Part shown: piece after piece, positions 44,973 to 53,852 of the stretch
Layout of the letters: every line of letters begins with the position of its first letter
How positions within the stretch are numbered: position 1 is the stretch's first letter
Origin: an uncultured Tateyamaria sp.
Lineage (GTDB): Bacteria; Pseudomonadota; Alphaproteobacteria; Rhodobacterales; Rhodobacteraceae
Assembly (NCBI RefSeq): GCF_947494755.1
Contig: NZ_CANLVZ010000001.1
Location: 186,001 to 250,000 of the forward strand
Direction: 5' to 3'
Length of the DNA: 64,000 bases
Translations under genes and position numbers: made by a program
The notes under the pieces: model-generated
Told to the model about the DNA's origin: nothing
The model's database searches: none
What the model saw: only the letters and a program-made list of their open reading frames with translations

Positions 44973-45587
44973 TCAGCAGAGCGCTCCGAAAGGAACCCGG
45001 CGGGGGCTGGCCTCTTGCGAGACCTGCGCCCGTTTCCACGCCGCATAGATCACAAAACCGATCTGCGGTTCGGCGCGCATCAAACGCGCGGCTGTCTTGC
45101 CCGATATCCGCTTCAGCCCGAACAGGCCCGCCGAGGTCATGACTGCGCGAAACCCAAGCGGGCACATGGGCGCGTGACGCGCATCCTCAAGGGTGACGTC
45201 AAACTCTTGCCGGCCGGCCAGCAGATCACGGGCGATGGCCTGAACCGAGTGCCATTGATCCATCAACTGGCGCTGCGCGCATTGGGCTTCTGAGGCTTGG
45301 GTCATTGCCACATAGGGATCGTCGCATTGGGCGTGATAGACCGACGCCCCGTTTTCAAACACCACATACCACAGCAGATCACCCCCCGTCGTGATCGCGC
45401 GGTAGGCGGTCATGGTGCCGAAATCCGACCGGATCGCATTGGCCGGATCATACCACAGGGCCACCGCATGTGTGGTGTCATGGATGAAATCGGTGGGGGT
45501 GGTCCCGCCCGTGTCAGCCATCGGGCGTGCGGCATGCAAGCGCTTGAACAGACGGGCAGTGCGCTTGGCAGGGGCAGGCAATGACAT
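44973..45587 (-). CDS. Uncharacterised soluble protein
   Basis: 204 residues from the ATG at 45587. No signal peptide or membrane helix. Segments: YDPANAIRSDFGTMTAYRAITTGGDLLWYVVFENGASVYHAQCDDPYVAMTQASEAQ, then a positively charged C-terminus. No family that I recognise; it could be a lineage-specific regulatory or phage-derived protein. A longer frame reaches 45752, within the shared upstream region. It ends six bases from the convergent exported-protein gene. Confidence 0.6.
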   Translation of the reverse strand: MSLPAPAKRTARLFKRLHAARPMADTGGTTPTDFIHDTTHAVALWYDPANAIRSDFGTMTAYRAITTGGDLLWYVVFENGASVYHAQCDDPYVAMTQASEAQCAQRQLMDQWHSVQAIARDLLAGRQEFDVTLEDARHAPMCPLGFRAVMTSAGLFGLKRISGKTAARLMRAEPQIGFVIYAAWKRAQVSQEASPRRVPFGALC

Positions 45588-45934
45588 GTGTGGGCTCCAA
45601 AAAATCAGTGGCAGCGGAGAGCCTCGGTATCGACTAAAATGAGGTCGCAAGAGCATCCGCCTTGAATTGCGGTCATATTGCGCCGTTACAACGTCGCAGG
45701 CGAGTGGTGTATTCCTTACCTTTGATCGATATGGCGCTTTTTCCTGGCCCAAGCGGCGCGATGGCGCGCGTCATTTGCCTGTTACGCCTACACCCTATGC
45801 AATATGCGACATATCGTGGTGGACTGCGCTCTTGCAGATCGGTTTCCACAAGATATAGTCGCGATATAAGGCTGGGGCGGCTCCCCGCTCTGGTGTCAGT
45901 TTTGGCGGACCGGGCAAGGATGGAGTCACGCGAG
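45588..45934. other. 347-base divergent upstream region
   Basis: Between the minus-strand hypothetical and the HNH gene. A plus-strand frame is open from 45662 in frame with the HNH gene but has no family-like sequence. AT-rich patches near 45850-45870 (ATATAGTCGCGATATA) are the best promoter candidates. Confidence 0.45.
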
Positions 45935-46519
45935 ATGGACGGCGATTTCAGAACAGATTTTGTGCGCAGCTCTGGCGCGCTCAGGCATCACCCGGCGCTG
46001 GTGCTGAATGCGGATTATCGACCGCTCAGTTACTACCCGCTGTCGCTGTGGCCCTGGCAGGAGGCGATCAAGGCGGCCTGGCTCGACAGGGTGGATATCG
46101 TCGCTGAATATGACGAAGTGGTGCGAAGCCCGAGTACCGAGATCAGGATACCGTCGGTTGTCGTCCTCAAAGACTATGTCAAACCTCAAAAGCGCGTGGC
46201 CTTTACGCGCTTTAATTTATTTCTGAGGGATGAATTTCGCTGCCAGTATTGCGGCGCGCGGGGCGATTTGACCTTTGATCACGTGGTGCCCCGCGCCAGT
46301 GGTGGTGTGACCAGTTGGCAAAACGTGGTCGCGGCCTGCAGCCCTTGCAACCTGCGCAAAGGGTCCAAACCGCTGCACCGCACCGGCATGGGCCTGCGCA
46401 AACCGCCCCGCCAACCCGCCGCCGAAGAGTTGCGCAACATGGGCCGAAAATTCCCGCCCAACCATCTGCACGAAAGCTGGATGGATTTTCTTTATTGGGA
46501 TGCTGAACTGGAAGCGTGA
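45935..46519 (+). CDS. HNH endonuclease family protein
   Basis: 194 residues from ATG 45935, with GGAG 9 bases upstream; ATG 45920 adds five residues. HNH core: FRCQYCGARGDLTFDHVVPRASGGVTSWQNVVAACSPCNLRKG, with two zinc CxxC pairs (CQYC, CSPC) and the His-Asn-x catalytic array (DHVVPRASGG). The N-terminal 100 residues are the standard extension of the widespread single-copy bacterial HNH protein with VLNADYRPLSYYPLSLWPW. Its role is thought to be DNA processing or repair, not proved. Convergent with xth. Confidence 0.9.
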   Translation: MDGDFRTDFVRSSGALRHHPALVLNADYRPLSYYPLSLWPWQEAIKAAWLDRVDIVAEYDEVVRSPSTEIRIPSVVVLKDYVKPQKRVAFTRFNLFLRDEFRCQYCGARGDLTFDHVVPRASGGVTSWQNVVAACSPCNLRKGSKPLHRTGMGLRKPPRQPAAEELRNMGRKFPPNHLHESWMDFLYWDAELEA

Positions 46520-46611
46520 TTCAATCACGAAGGTGATTGCATCAAGTGGCAAGGACTGCTTTCGCAAGAAAGCTGCCGGACACACCCTCACGATGGCGCG
46601 ACGAGGTCAAG

Positions 46612-47394
46612 TCAAGCCGCCAGATCAATCCAGACCGGCACGTGATCCGACGGCTTTTCCTCGGCCCGCACCTGCTTGTCGATCTGACAGTCGGTCATCA
46701 TGTCCGCGCAGGCAGGCGACATCAGGAAATGGTCGATACGAATGCCGTCATCACGGTTCCACGCGCCCGCTTGATAGTCCCAGAATGAATAGTGACCGGG
46801 CCCGAGGCTGCGCGCACGGAAGGCTTCGGTCAGCCCGAGATTGATCAGGCGGCGATAGGCGGTGCGGCTTTCCAGCCGGAACAATGCGTCCTCGCGCCAT
46901 GCGTCGGGCCGTTTGGCATCTTCGGCCTGGGGTATGATGTTGTAATCACCCGCCATCAGAAATGGAGTCTCTTCGGCCAGCAATTCCACGGCACGCTGGC
47001 GCAACCGCTCCATCCAGGCCAGCTTGTAGTCGTATTTCGGCCCCGGTGCCGGGTTGCCGTTGGGCAGGTACAGACCGCACAGGCGCACCGCTTGGCTCTC
47101 GCCCATTACCGTCGCTTCGATATAGCGGGCCTGTTCGTCACTCTCATCGCCGGGCAGGCCACGGCTCACGTCTTCCAGCGGCAATTTAGACAGGATGCCG
47201 ACGCCGTTGAACGACTTTTGCCCGTGCGTTTCGACATTGTATCCGCGGTCTTCGAACATCTCGCGGGGGAAATTTTCGTCCACGGATTTGATTTCCTGCA
47301 TCAGCACCACGTCAGGCTGCGCCGCATCAAGCCATCGCGGCAGCGCCTCGGCGCGCGCTTTGATCCCGTTGATGTTGAACGTCGCGATTTTCAT
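46612..47394 (-). CDS. xth: Exodeoxyribonuclease III
   Basis: 260 residues from the ATG at 47394. Class II AP endonuclease/exonuclease. Motifs present: FNINGIKAR with Asn7, LMQEIKS with metal Glu, GLYLPNG, the GDYNIIPQAED Asp-Asn pair, and the C-terminal RIDHFLMS and SDHVPVW (catalytic Asp-His). An open frame extends 73 codons upstream without support. Divergent from the tandem-repeat protein across 346 bases. Confidence 0.95.
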   Translation of the reverse strand: MKIATFNINGIKARAEALPRWLDAAQPDVVLMQEIKSVDENFPREMFEDRGYNVETHGQKSFNGVGILSKLPLEDVSRGLPGDESDEQARYIEATVMGESQAVRLCGLYLPNGNPAPGPKYDYKLAWMERLRQRAVELLAEETPFLMAGDYNIIPQAEDAKRPDAWREDALFRLESRTAYRRLINLGLTEAFRARSLGPGHYSFWDYQAGAWNRDDGIRIDHFLMSPACADMMTDCQIDKQVRAEEKPSDHVPVWIDLAA

Positions 47395-47740
47395 AAAGGG
47401 CCTCCGCTGCCTGTTGATCCAGATGTGACCGATCCGTTCGGGGATCGCAAGCAGGCTGCGCCGCGCGGTCGGTGAACGCTTTTTCAACGATCTGATTCGG
47501 CGTGCGGTGAGGCTGATTCCGGGCGAGCGGCTCTCGATCCATGAAAAATCGGCGCTGTGGACAAATTTTTTTTGCAACCGATCAGGCAACAACATCTGTC
47601 CAGAGGTCAGCACCTTCTGAGGGGGTCTTCATGTGGATAAACCGCCAGAAAACACGCGTAAGGAGAATTTGTGCTTCGCAACACACTTTTAACGAGCAAA
47701 GGTTGAGAGGTCACAACCAAGAGATGAAAAGGACCTCAAC
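47395..47740. other. 346-base divergent upstream region with DnaA-box-like sites
   Basis: Contains a T-tract (47565-47572), TGTGGACAA (47556) and TGTGGATAA (47632), two GATTC sites, and AAGGA before the repeat-protein start. No gene seen. It must hold promoters for xth and the repeat-protein operon. Confidence 0.5.
47632..47640 (-). promoter_or_regulatory. DnaA-box sequence upstream of the repeat-protein gene
   Basis: TGTGGATAA, exact complement of TTATCCACA, 101 bases before the start; a one-mismatch copy TGTGGACAA lies at 47556 beside a T-tract. Too few sites for an origin. Confidence 0.35.
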
Positions 47741-48259
47741 ATGACTGCTCAACGTAAAGTTTCTGTCTCAACCACTACCACTGAAATCGACGGCCTGCAC
47801 TGCGGCGATGCGACTGAAATGTTTTCGTCCGGCTTGGCCCCGGCGGCGAGTGATGCACTGATGGGTGATGCGATTTCCATGTTTTCTTCAGGCTCTGCGC
47901 CAATGGCCAGCGAAGCCAGTGCAGGGGACGCGGTCGAGATGTTCTCGTCAGGCTCCACAGCGACAACAGCGCACACCACAACAGGTGATGCCGTCCACAT
48001 GTTCTCGTCTGGTTCGGCCCCCACGGCCAGCGATGCAACAGCAGGGGATGCGACTGAAATGTTCTCCTCCGGCTCTGCACCAACCGCTTCGGATGCAACA
48101 ACGGGTGATGCGACGCACATGTTCTCCTCCGGCTCCACGCCCACCGCTTCGGATGCCAGCGCAGGGGACGCGACAGAAATGTTCTCCTCCGGCTCGGCCC
48201 CTGTCACGGGCACTGTGACGGATGGTGCGGTGACTGGCCTCTTCTCGTCGGGCTCGTAA
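47741..48259 (+). CDS. Protein built of 20-residue tandem repeats (GDAxxMFSSGS)
   Basis: 172 residues: a 21-residue head (MTAQRKVSVSTTTTEIDGLHC), seven 20-residue units (22-161) and an 11-residue cap ending LFSSGS. Each unit reads GDA-x-x-MFSSG-S/L followed by nine variable Ala/Thr/Ser/Pro residues. The Met-Phe-Ser-Ser-Gly core is invariant in all seven units, and the cap has LFSSGS. No signal peptide, no membrane helix, one Cys (21, at the junction). It could be a structural repeat or a multi-core peptide precursor. From memory it may belong to the rhodobacteral DUF6749-type proteins. Co-directional with the next gene, 52 bases apart. Confidence 0.8.
   Translation: MTAQRKVSVSTTTTEIDGLHCGDATEMFSSGLAPAASDALMGDAISMFSSGSAPMASEASAGDAVEMFSSGSTATTAHTTTGDAVHMFSSGSAPTASDATAGDATEMFSSGSAPTASDATTGDATHMFSSGSTPTASDASAGDATEMFSSGSAPVTGTVTDGAVTGLFSSGS
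47804..48256 (+). repeat. 60-bp tandem coding repeats (7 units plus partial)
   Basis: Seven 60-base units (47804-48223) and a 33-base partial unit encode the 20-residue repeats. Synonymous differences between units are frequent, so the protein sequence is conserved more than the DNA. Confidence 0.85.
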
Positions 48260-48311
48260 ACGTCGCTGCCGCGGCGGGACGACATATTGCAATCAAAAGG
48301 ACACTACCCCC

Positions 48312-49376
48312 ATGTCAAATGTCATTGCCCTCAACGTCCTGCCGCGCCGCCAACGTTTGGCCGAGCGAACCGACGCCCTGATCGACGGCTTCGCCCGCCA
48401 TCGCCGCATCCAGGATGATGTGTTCTGGCTGAAAGAGAACGCCGAACTGCTCAACATTCTGGAATGCACCGGCACGCCTGTGTCCCAAGAGGCGCTGACG
48501 CCGCACCTGGCCTTTTACGGCAGTCTGACCGAGCGGTTGCAGTTTTTCCCGCAATATTACCGGTTCCTGCTGTCCATTGGCCTCGACCTCGAAGACCTTG
48601 GTGTGGCCGGCGCGCAAATGGAGCGTCTGTGTGAATGGGTCGCCAAACAGGGCCTGCCCGAAGCGGAGCTAAGCGATCTGCAACGCGCCGAAGCGCGCCG
48701 GTTGCTGGCGCGGCGCGGTGTGCACACAGCGGCGGCTGATCCGGGCCTCGATGACCGGTTGCACGCCTTCATCAATCGCCCGGCCACCTTTGCGCTGCCC
48801 AATAAAAAGGCGGCCTACGAGCTGACGCATATCGTGTTCTATCTGTCCGAATACGGGCGCAAGGACCCCGGCCTCGACCCCCGGGCGCTGGTCAGTCTGG
48901 AATACGCAGGCATTCTTGCGCTTCTGGATCAGAACATGGATTTGCTGGCTGAGATCTGTGTCGCCATGCGCCAGGCTGGCCAGGCCGCGAACCCGGTGTG
49001 GGAAGCGGCGGTGCGCCAGACCGTCAATGGCTTTGACGTTCGGCAAGACGGCGATGCGCCGCTGTCGGATGACTATCATGAATATCTTGTGGCCAACTGG
49101 GCCTGCGCCACGGCTGGTCAGGACCAGATGGCGCGCGCCGTGCCCGAGGGGCGTGCCGTGTTCCAACGTCCGGTTCTGGCGGCAGGGGCGTTGCGCCCGA
49201 TGTCCTCGGCGCTGCTGAGTTTCGCGGATGCACGCAGCGCGGATTGGGAGCAGATGCAGGCGGGCCTATACGATATGCTTGACCCTGACGCCGGAGACAC
49301 ATTGCGCACAAGCGAGGCGTCCTCGCCCCATTTCGCCGCTTTCTTTGAGCAATTCGCGCGGGCCGTGCCCGCCTGA
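48312..49376 (+). CDS. Uncharacterised helical protein paired with the repeat protein
   Basis: 354 residues, with AAAGGA upstream. All-helical by eye, soluble, no signal peptide. Notable segments: ERTDALIDGFARHRRIQDDVFWLKENAELLNILECTG, PHLAFYGSLTERLQFFPQYYRFLLSIGLDLEDLG and ELTHIVFYLSEYG, the last with His/Tyr/Glu residues that could bind metal. From memory it resembles the DUF6902 group; TH-x-x-FY-x-x-x-G motifs are also seen in some proteins near peptide-biosynthesis genes, which is only suggestive. It follows the repeat-protein gene and is probably its operon partner. Confidence 0.65.
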   Translation: MSNVIALNVLPRRQRLAERTDALIDGFARHRRIQDDVFWLKENAELLNILECTGTPVSQEALTPHLAFYGSLTERLQFFPQYYRFLLSIGLDLEDLGVAGAQMERLCEWVAKQGLPEAELSDLQRAEARRLLARRGVHTAAADPGLDDRLHAFINRPATFALPNKKAAYELTHIVFYLSEYGRKDPGLDPRALVSLEYAGILALLDQNMDLLAEICVAMRQAGQAANPVWEAAVRQTVNGFDVRQDGDAPLSDDYHEYLVANWACATAGQDQMARAVPEGRAVFQRPVLAAGALRPMSSALLSFADARSADWEQMQAGLYDMLDPDAGDTLRTSEASSPHFAAFFEQFARAVPA

Positions 49377-49380
49377 GGCG

Positions 49381-49704
49381 TCACATCGAAAAGGATGTGC
49401 CGCAGCCGCAGGAACTGGTCGCGTTCGGGTTTTCGATCACAAAACGCGCGCCGATCAGCTCTTCGGAAAAGTCGATGGTGGCGTTGGACAGGAAGGGCAG
49501 GCTAATCGCGTCCACCACGACCTTTTGTCCGGCCCCTTCGAGGATCAGATCATCCTCTTTGGGCTGATCGAGCGCAATCTCGTACTGAAAGCCGGAACAT
49601 CCACCCCCCTCAACAGCCACGCGCAGGGCCTGACCCTGATCTGCGGCCCCGATTTCAGCCAGACGTTCGAACGCGCGGGAGGTCACGGTGGGGGGGAGTT
49701 GCAT
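49381..49704 (-). CDS. erpA: Iron-sulfur cluster insertion protein ErpA (A-type carrier)
   Basis: 107 residues. A-type carrier with the three cluster ligands Cys36 (GGGCSGFQY), Cys99 and Cys101 (SSCGCGTSF). It delivers Fe-S clusters to apoproteins. The sequence SNATIDFSEELIGARFVIENPNATSSCGCG is close to ErpA rather than IscA. Convergent with the helical protein gene (4 bases) and divergent from dgt. Confidence 0.94.
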   Translation of the reverse strand: MQLPPTVTSRAFERLAEIGAADQGQALRVAVEGGGCSGFQYEIALDQPKEDDLILEGAGQKVVVDAISLPFLSNATIDFSEELIGARFVIENPNATSSCGCGTSFSM

Positions 49705-49800
49705 CTGTCGGCTCCGATCACTGTTTGCGGGTGCGGCGGTTTCAATCGCGCTGCACCTGCAATATATGGATCATTGGAACAGGCGACAAGGATCAGCAAC

Positions 49801-50943
49801 ATGACCGCGCCCTTTGCCTCTGATCCTGCGCGTGCCCGGGGACGGCGTGTGCCGGAGACAGAGTTGCCCTTTCGCTCGTGTTTTCAGCGCGACCGGGACA
49901 GGATCATCCATGCCTCGGCCTTTCGCCGGCTCAAGCACAAGACACAAGTGTTTGTCGAACATGAGGGTGATTATTACCGCACACGGCTGACCCATTCGAT
50001 TGAAGTGGCGCAGGTGGCACGCACCATTGCGGGGGCTTTGGGGCTGAACGATTGTCTGACCGAGGCCATCGCGTTGGCCCATGATCTGGGCCACCCGCCC
50101 TTCGGGCACACCGGCGAGGATGCGTTGCAGGCGCTGATGGCGCCCTATGGCGGCTTCGATCACAATGCCCAAGCCATCAAGATTGTGACGCAGCTTGAGC
50201 GTCACTATGCCGAATTTGATGGGTTGAACCTGACATGGGAATGCCTTGAGGGGATCGCCAAGCATAATGGACCGGTGACCGGTGATCTGCCTTTCGCGCT
50301 GGCGGAATACAACGCGATCCATAATCTCGAACTCGACACCCATGCCAGTGCCGAAGCGCAGGTGGCCGCCCTTTCCGACGACATCGCCTATAACAACCAC
50401 GATCTGCATGACGGGCTGCGGGCCGGGCTGTTTGACGAGGATGACATCCTGCACCTGCCCATGATCGGGGCCGCATATGCCGAAGTGGATGCGCAATATC
50501 CGGGCCTTGACCCCATGCGGCGGCGTCACGAGGCGTTGCGGCGCGTCTTTGGGCAGATGGTCAGCGATGTGGTCGCAACCTCGGGTGAGTTATTGAGCAC
50601 AAGCAAGGCTCAATCGGTCGAGGATATCCGCCATCTTGGACGCCCTGTGATCCGGTTTTCCGACCGCCTCTGGGCCGATCTGCAGGACATTCGCGCATTC
50701 CTGTTCACCAATATGTACCGCGCCCCAAGCGTCATGGAAAAGCGCGCCCAAGTCACCCAGGTGGTCGAGGATCTGTTCCCGCTGTTCATGGAACAACCCG
50801 AACTGCTGCCCCCGGAATGGCGCCGCCACGCCACAGGGGGCGATGAAACGGCGCTCGCACGGGCGGTCTCGGACTATATCTCGGGCATGACGGACCGCTA
50901 CGCGTTGCAGGAACATGCGCGCCTGATCGTGGAGCCTGATTGA
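49801..50943 (+). CDS. dgt: Deoxyguanosinetriphosphate triphosphohydrolase-like protein
   Basis: 380 residues from the ATG at 49801. HD-domain dNTP triphosphohydrolase: RLTHSIEVAQVAR and LAHDLGHPPFGHTGEDAL give the metal His, His-Asp and the GH-x-PPFGHxGE loop. DIAYNNHDLHDGLRAG is the third HD helix. It lowers dNTP pools. Located before argS, 53 bases apart; the order dgt-argS-SPOR-nagZ is common in Rhodobacterales. An upstream extension of the frame overlaps erpA and is not used. Confidence 0.93.
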   Translation: MTAPFASDPARARGRRVPETELPFRSCFQRDRDRIIHASAFRRLKHKTQVFVEHEGDYYRTRLTHSIEVAQVARTIAGALGLNDCLTEAIALAHDLGHPPFGHTGEDALQALMAPYGGFDHNAQAIKIVTQLERHYAEFDGLNLTWECLEGIAKHNGPVTGDLPFALAEYNAIHNLELDTHASAEAQVAALSDDIAYNNHDLHDGLRAGLFDEDDILHLPMIGAAYAEVDAQYPGLDPMRRRHEALRRVFGQMVSDVVATSGELLSTSKAQSVEDIRHLGRPVIRFSDRLWADLQDIRAFLFTNMYRAPSVMEKRAQVTQVVEDLFPLFMEQPELLPPEWRRHATGGDETALARAVSDYISGMTDRYALQEHARLIVEPD

Positions 50944-50996
50944 CGCGCCCGGTGGCCGTGATACACCGCCCGAACCCTAACCTGAGTAACTGAGAC

Positions 50997-52760
50997 ATGA
51001 ACCTTTTCGCCGATATCCGCGCCCTTGTGCTGTCCGACCTTGCCGCCATGGTGGCAGATGGCGCGCTGCCCGAAGGGCTGTCGACTGACAACGTCGCGGT
51101 GGAGCCGCCGCGGGATGCAGCGCACGGCGATATGGCGACGAATGCGGCGATGGTTCTGGCCAAACCGGCGGGGATGAAACCGCGCGATATTGCCGAGACA
51201 CTCGCCACCCGGCTGTCAAATGATCCACGCGTCACCAGCGCCGAGGTGGCCGGGCCGGGGTTCCTGAACCTGCGGTTGGCACCCGTCGTGTGGCAGGGGA
51301 TTGTGGGGGATGTCTTGGCGGCAGGCGCGGATTTTGGCCGCTCTGATATGGGCGCAGGCAAGCGGGTGAACGTCGAATATGTCTCGGCCAACCCCACGGG
51401 GCCTCTGCACGTGGGCCACACGCGCGGCGCGGTGTTCGGGGATGCGCTGGCCTCACTGCTCGCCTTTGCGGGCCACGATGTGACACGCGAATACTATATC
51501 AATGACGGCGGCGCGCAGGTCGATGTGCTCGCGCGGTCGGTATACCTGCGCTATCTCGAAGCGCACGGACAGGACGTCGCCTTTCCCGATGGCACCTATC
51601 CCGGCGACTATCTGATCGAAGTCGGCCAGGCGCTGAAGGAAAAGGTCGGCGACAGGTTCGTCGACAAAGGCGAGCAATTCTGGCTGGATGAGGTGCGCGA
51701 CTACGCGACCCAAGCGATGATGGACCTGATCCGGGCCGACCTCAAAGCCCTCGGCGTCGAGATGGACGTGTTCTATTCCGAAAAGTCGCTCTATGGCACG
51801 GGTCGGATCGAAGCGGCGCTGGACGATCTGCGTTCCAAGGGCCTGATCTACGAAGGCGTGCTTGAGCCACCCAAGGGCAAAAAGCCCGAGGATTGGGAGC
51901 CGCGTAAGCAAACGCTGTTCAAGTCCACCGACCACGGGGACGATGTGGACCGGCCTGTGATGAAGTCGGATGGGGCGTGGACCTATTTCGCACCCGACAT
52001 CGCCTATCACTATGACAAGATCACGCGACAGAACCCGGATGGAACCGTGGGCTTTGATGCGCTGATCGACGTCTTCGGGGCCGATCATGGCGGATATGTC
52101 AAACGGATGAAAGCGGCCGTCAGCGCGCTGTCGGGGGGCACCGTCCCGCTCGACATCAAACTGACGCAACTGGTTAAGCTGTTCAAAAACGGCGAGCCGT
52201 TCAAGATGTCCAAGCGGGCTGGGACTTTCGTGACCCTGCGCGATGTGGTCGATCAGGTCGGCCCCGGCGTGACCCGGTTTCACATGCTGACGCGCAAGAA
52301 CGACGCGCCGCTCGATTTCGATTTCGACAAGGTGCTGGAGCAAAGCCGCGAAAACCCGGTGTTTTACGTCCAATACGCATTCGCGCGGGTGACGTCCGTT
52401 CTGGGCAAGGCCGAAGAGGCGGGGATTGCCGTCGATGATGGGACGCTGGCCGCCGCCGACCTGTCGAAACTCGATCACGAGGCGGAATTGGCGCTTGCGG
52501 CGAAGCTCGCCGAATGGCCCCGGCTGGTTGAAACGGCGGCGCGCAGCAATGAACCGCACCGGATCGCCTTCTACCTTTATGATCTGGCGGGCACCTTCCA
52601 CGGGCTTTGGAACCGGGGCAACGACGTTCCCTCCTTACGCTTCCTGCAAGAGGGTGCGGCCACCTCGCAGGCAAAAATTGCCCTCGCGCGTGCCTGCGCC
52701 GTTGTAATTGCGGCTGGCCTTGGTATTCTTGGCGTAGAACCAGCCAAAGAGCTGCGTTAG
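50997..52760 (+). CDS. argS: Arginyl-tRNA synthetase
   Basis: 587 residues. Class I synthetase: [12 protein letters not shown] (the HIGH motif) near 140, [11 protein letters not shown] (KMSK) near 402, and a C-terminal DALR anticodon-binding domain (TKLxEWPR-like [39 protein letters not shown]). An N-terminal Add1 domain precedes it. No Arg-rich leader ORF seen upstream (53 bases). A GCCCC...GGGGC pair follows the stop. Confidence 0.97.
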   Translation: MNLFADIRALVLSDLAAMVADGALPEGLSTDNVAVEPPRDAAHGDMATNAAMVLAKPAGMKPRDIAETLATRLSNDPRVTSAEVAGPGFLNLRLAPVVWQGIVGDVLAAGADFGRSDMGAGKRVNVEYVSANPTGPLHVGHTRGAVFGDALASLLAFAGHDVTREYYINDGGAQVDVLARSVYLRYLEAHGQDVAFPDGTYPGDYLIEVGQALKEKVGDRFVDKGEQFWLDEVRDYATQAMMDLIRADLKALGVEMDVFYSEKSLYGTGRIEAALDDLRSKGLIYEGVLEPPKGKKPEDWEPRKQTLFKSTDHGDDVDRPVMKSDGAWTYFAPDIAYHYDKITRQNPDGTVGFDALIDVFGADHGGYVKRMKAAVSALSGGTVPLDIKLTQLVKLFKNGEPFKMSKRAGTFVTLRDVVDQVGPGVTRFHMLTRKNDAPLDFDFDKVLEQSRENPVFYVQYAFARVTSVLGKAEEAGIAVDDGTLAAADLSKLDHEAELALAAKLAEWPRLVETAARSNEPHRIAFYLYDLAGTFHGLWNRGNDVPSLRFLQEGAATSQAKIALARACAVVIAAGLGILGVEPAKELR

Positions 52761-52871
52761 CCCCGCCAAAAGGGGCACAGCAGGCACCGACTTCCCCTTG
52801 CGCTTCTTTGGGGCGCACCCACAATCAGATGATCCGCGCGGGCACGCATCGGCGCGGACAACGAGGCACAG

Positions 52872-53852
52872 ATGGCAGATATGCAGTTCACCCACCATGT
52901 GGGTCACGTGGGATATACATCCCCCAACACAACTTCAAAAACGCCTTCCAACCCACTGAAGAACATGACCAATCTGGCAGGGGCTGCCGTGTCTCTGGCG
53001 CTGATCGCGGGCGTGTCGATCTGGGGCTACAAGCTGGTGATGCGCGATGTTTCGGGCATTCCGGTGGTGCGCGCGGCTGAGGGGGACATGCGCATCCGAC
53101 CAAGTGAACCGGGCGGACAGCTTGCACAAAACACCGGCCTTGCCGTGAACGAAGTGGCCGCCGTCGGCGAAGCATCCGGCCCTGTGGATCGGCTCGTTCT
53201 GGCCCCGCGCCCCATGGATCTAAGCGACGAAGATTTGCCGATGACAGCCAAAACGGTGGCCCCCGTGCAACAGCCTGAACCGCTGAACGTGTCCGCCAGT
53301 TTTGAGACGTCGCCGCGTGATGTGCTGGCGATCGACAATGTGGACGACCTTGTGAACCAGCTTACCGCCGGGGTCGACGCCATCGATGCTGACCCGGTTG
53401 AGCCGGAGCCGGCCAGCATTGCTGCCGCCGCGGTGCCCGCTCCTGCCGCGACAGCATCCGAGCCAAGCGTCACGGGCCCCGGACCATCCCAATCCAGGCG
53501 TCCCCAATTGCGCCCCAAAAGCGCGCCGGCTGTTGTCGTGCCCGTCGCAGCCATTGCCGAGGCGCAAGGCACGCAAGACCTTGATGCAGCAACGATTCCG
53601 ACCGGCACCCGTCTCGTGCAGCTTGGGGCCTTCGACAGCCCCGAAATCGCGCGCGAACAGTGGGACAAGATGCAGGGTCGCTTTGGCGACTACCTCAAGG
53701 GCAAGGACCGGATTGTACAGCAGGCGCAATCGGGCGGGCGCACCTTTTACCGTCTGCGCGCCCACGGTTTTGCCGACCTCAGCGACGCGCGCCGGTTCTG
53801 TTCGGCCCTTGTTGCCGAAGGCGCGGACTGCATCCCGGTCGTCACGCGATGA
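52872..53852 (+). CDS. SPOR domain-containing membrane protein
   Basis: 326 residues. A short cytoplasmic N-terminus, one membrane helix (about 34-54, NLAGAAVSLALIAGVSIWGYKL), a long Pro/Ala/Glu periplasmic linker (70-245) and a C-terminal SPOR domain (about 255-326): TRLVQLGAFDSPEIAREQWDKMQGRF ... RLRAHGFADLSDARRFCSALVAEGADCIPV. SPOR domains bind denuded peptidoglycan at division sites. Overlaps nagZ by four bases (ATGA), linking it to peptidoglycan recycling. Confidence 0.9.
   Translation: MADMQFTHHVGHVGYTSPNTTSKTPSNPLKNMTNLAGAAVSLALIAGVSIWGYKLVMRDVSGIPVVRAAEGDMRIRPSEPGGQLAQNTGLAVNEVAAVGEASGPVDRLVLAPRPMDLSDEDLPMTAKTVAPVQQPEPLNVSASFETSPRDVLAIDNVDDLVNQLTAGVDAIDADPVEPEPASIAAAAVPAPAATASEPSVTGPGPSQSRRPQLRPKSAPAVVVPVAAIAEAQGTQDLDAATIPTGTRLVQLGAFDSPEIAREQWDKMQGRFGDYLKGKDRIVQQAQSGGRTFYRLRAHGFADLSDARRFCSALVAEGADCIPVVTR

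Noticed and set aside
47545-47740. Chromosome origin
   Set aside because: Only one perfect and one imperfect DnaA box; no cluster, no dnaA, hemE or parAB nearby.
47804-48256. CRISPR array
   Set aside because: Regular 60-base periodicity is coding, in frame and without unique spacers; units differ at synonymous sites.
50944-50996. Arg leader peptide before argS
   Set aside because: The only short ORF (VIHRPNPNLSN) has one Arg codon and no stems.
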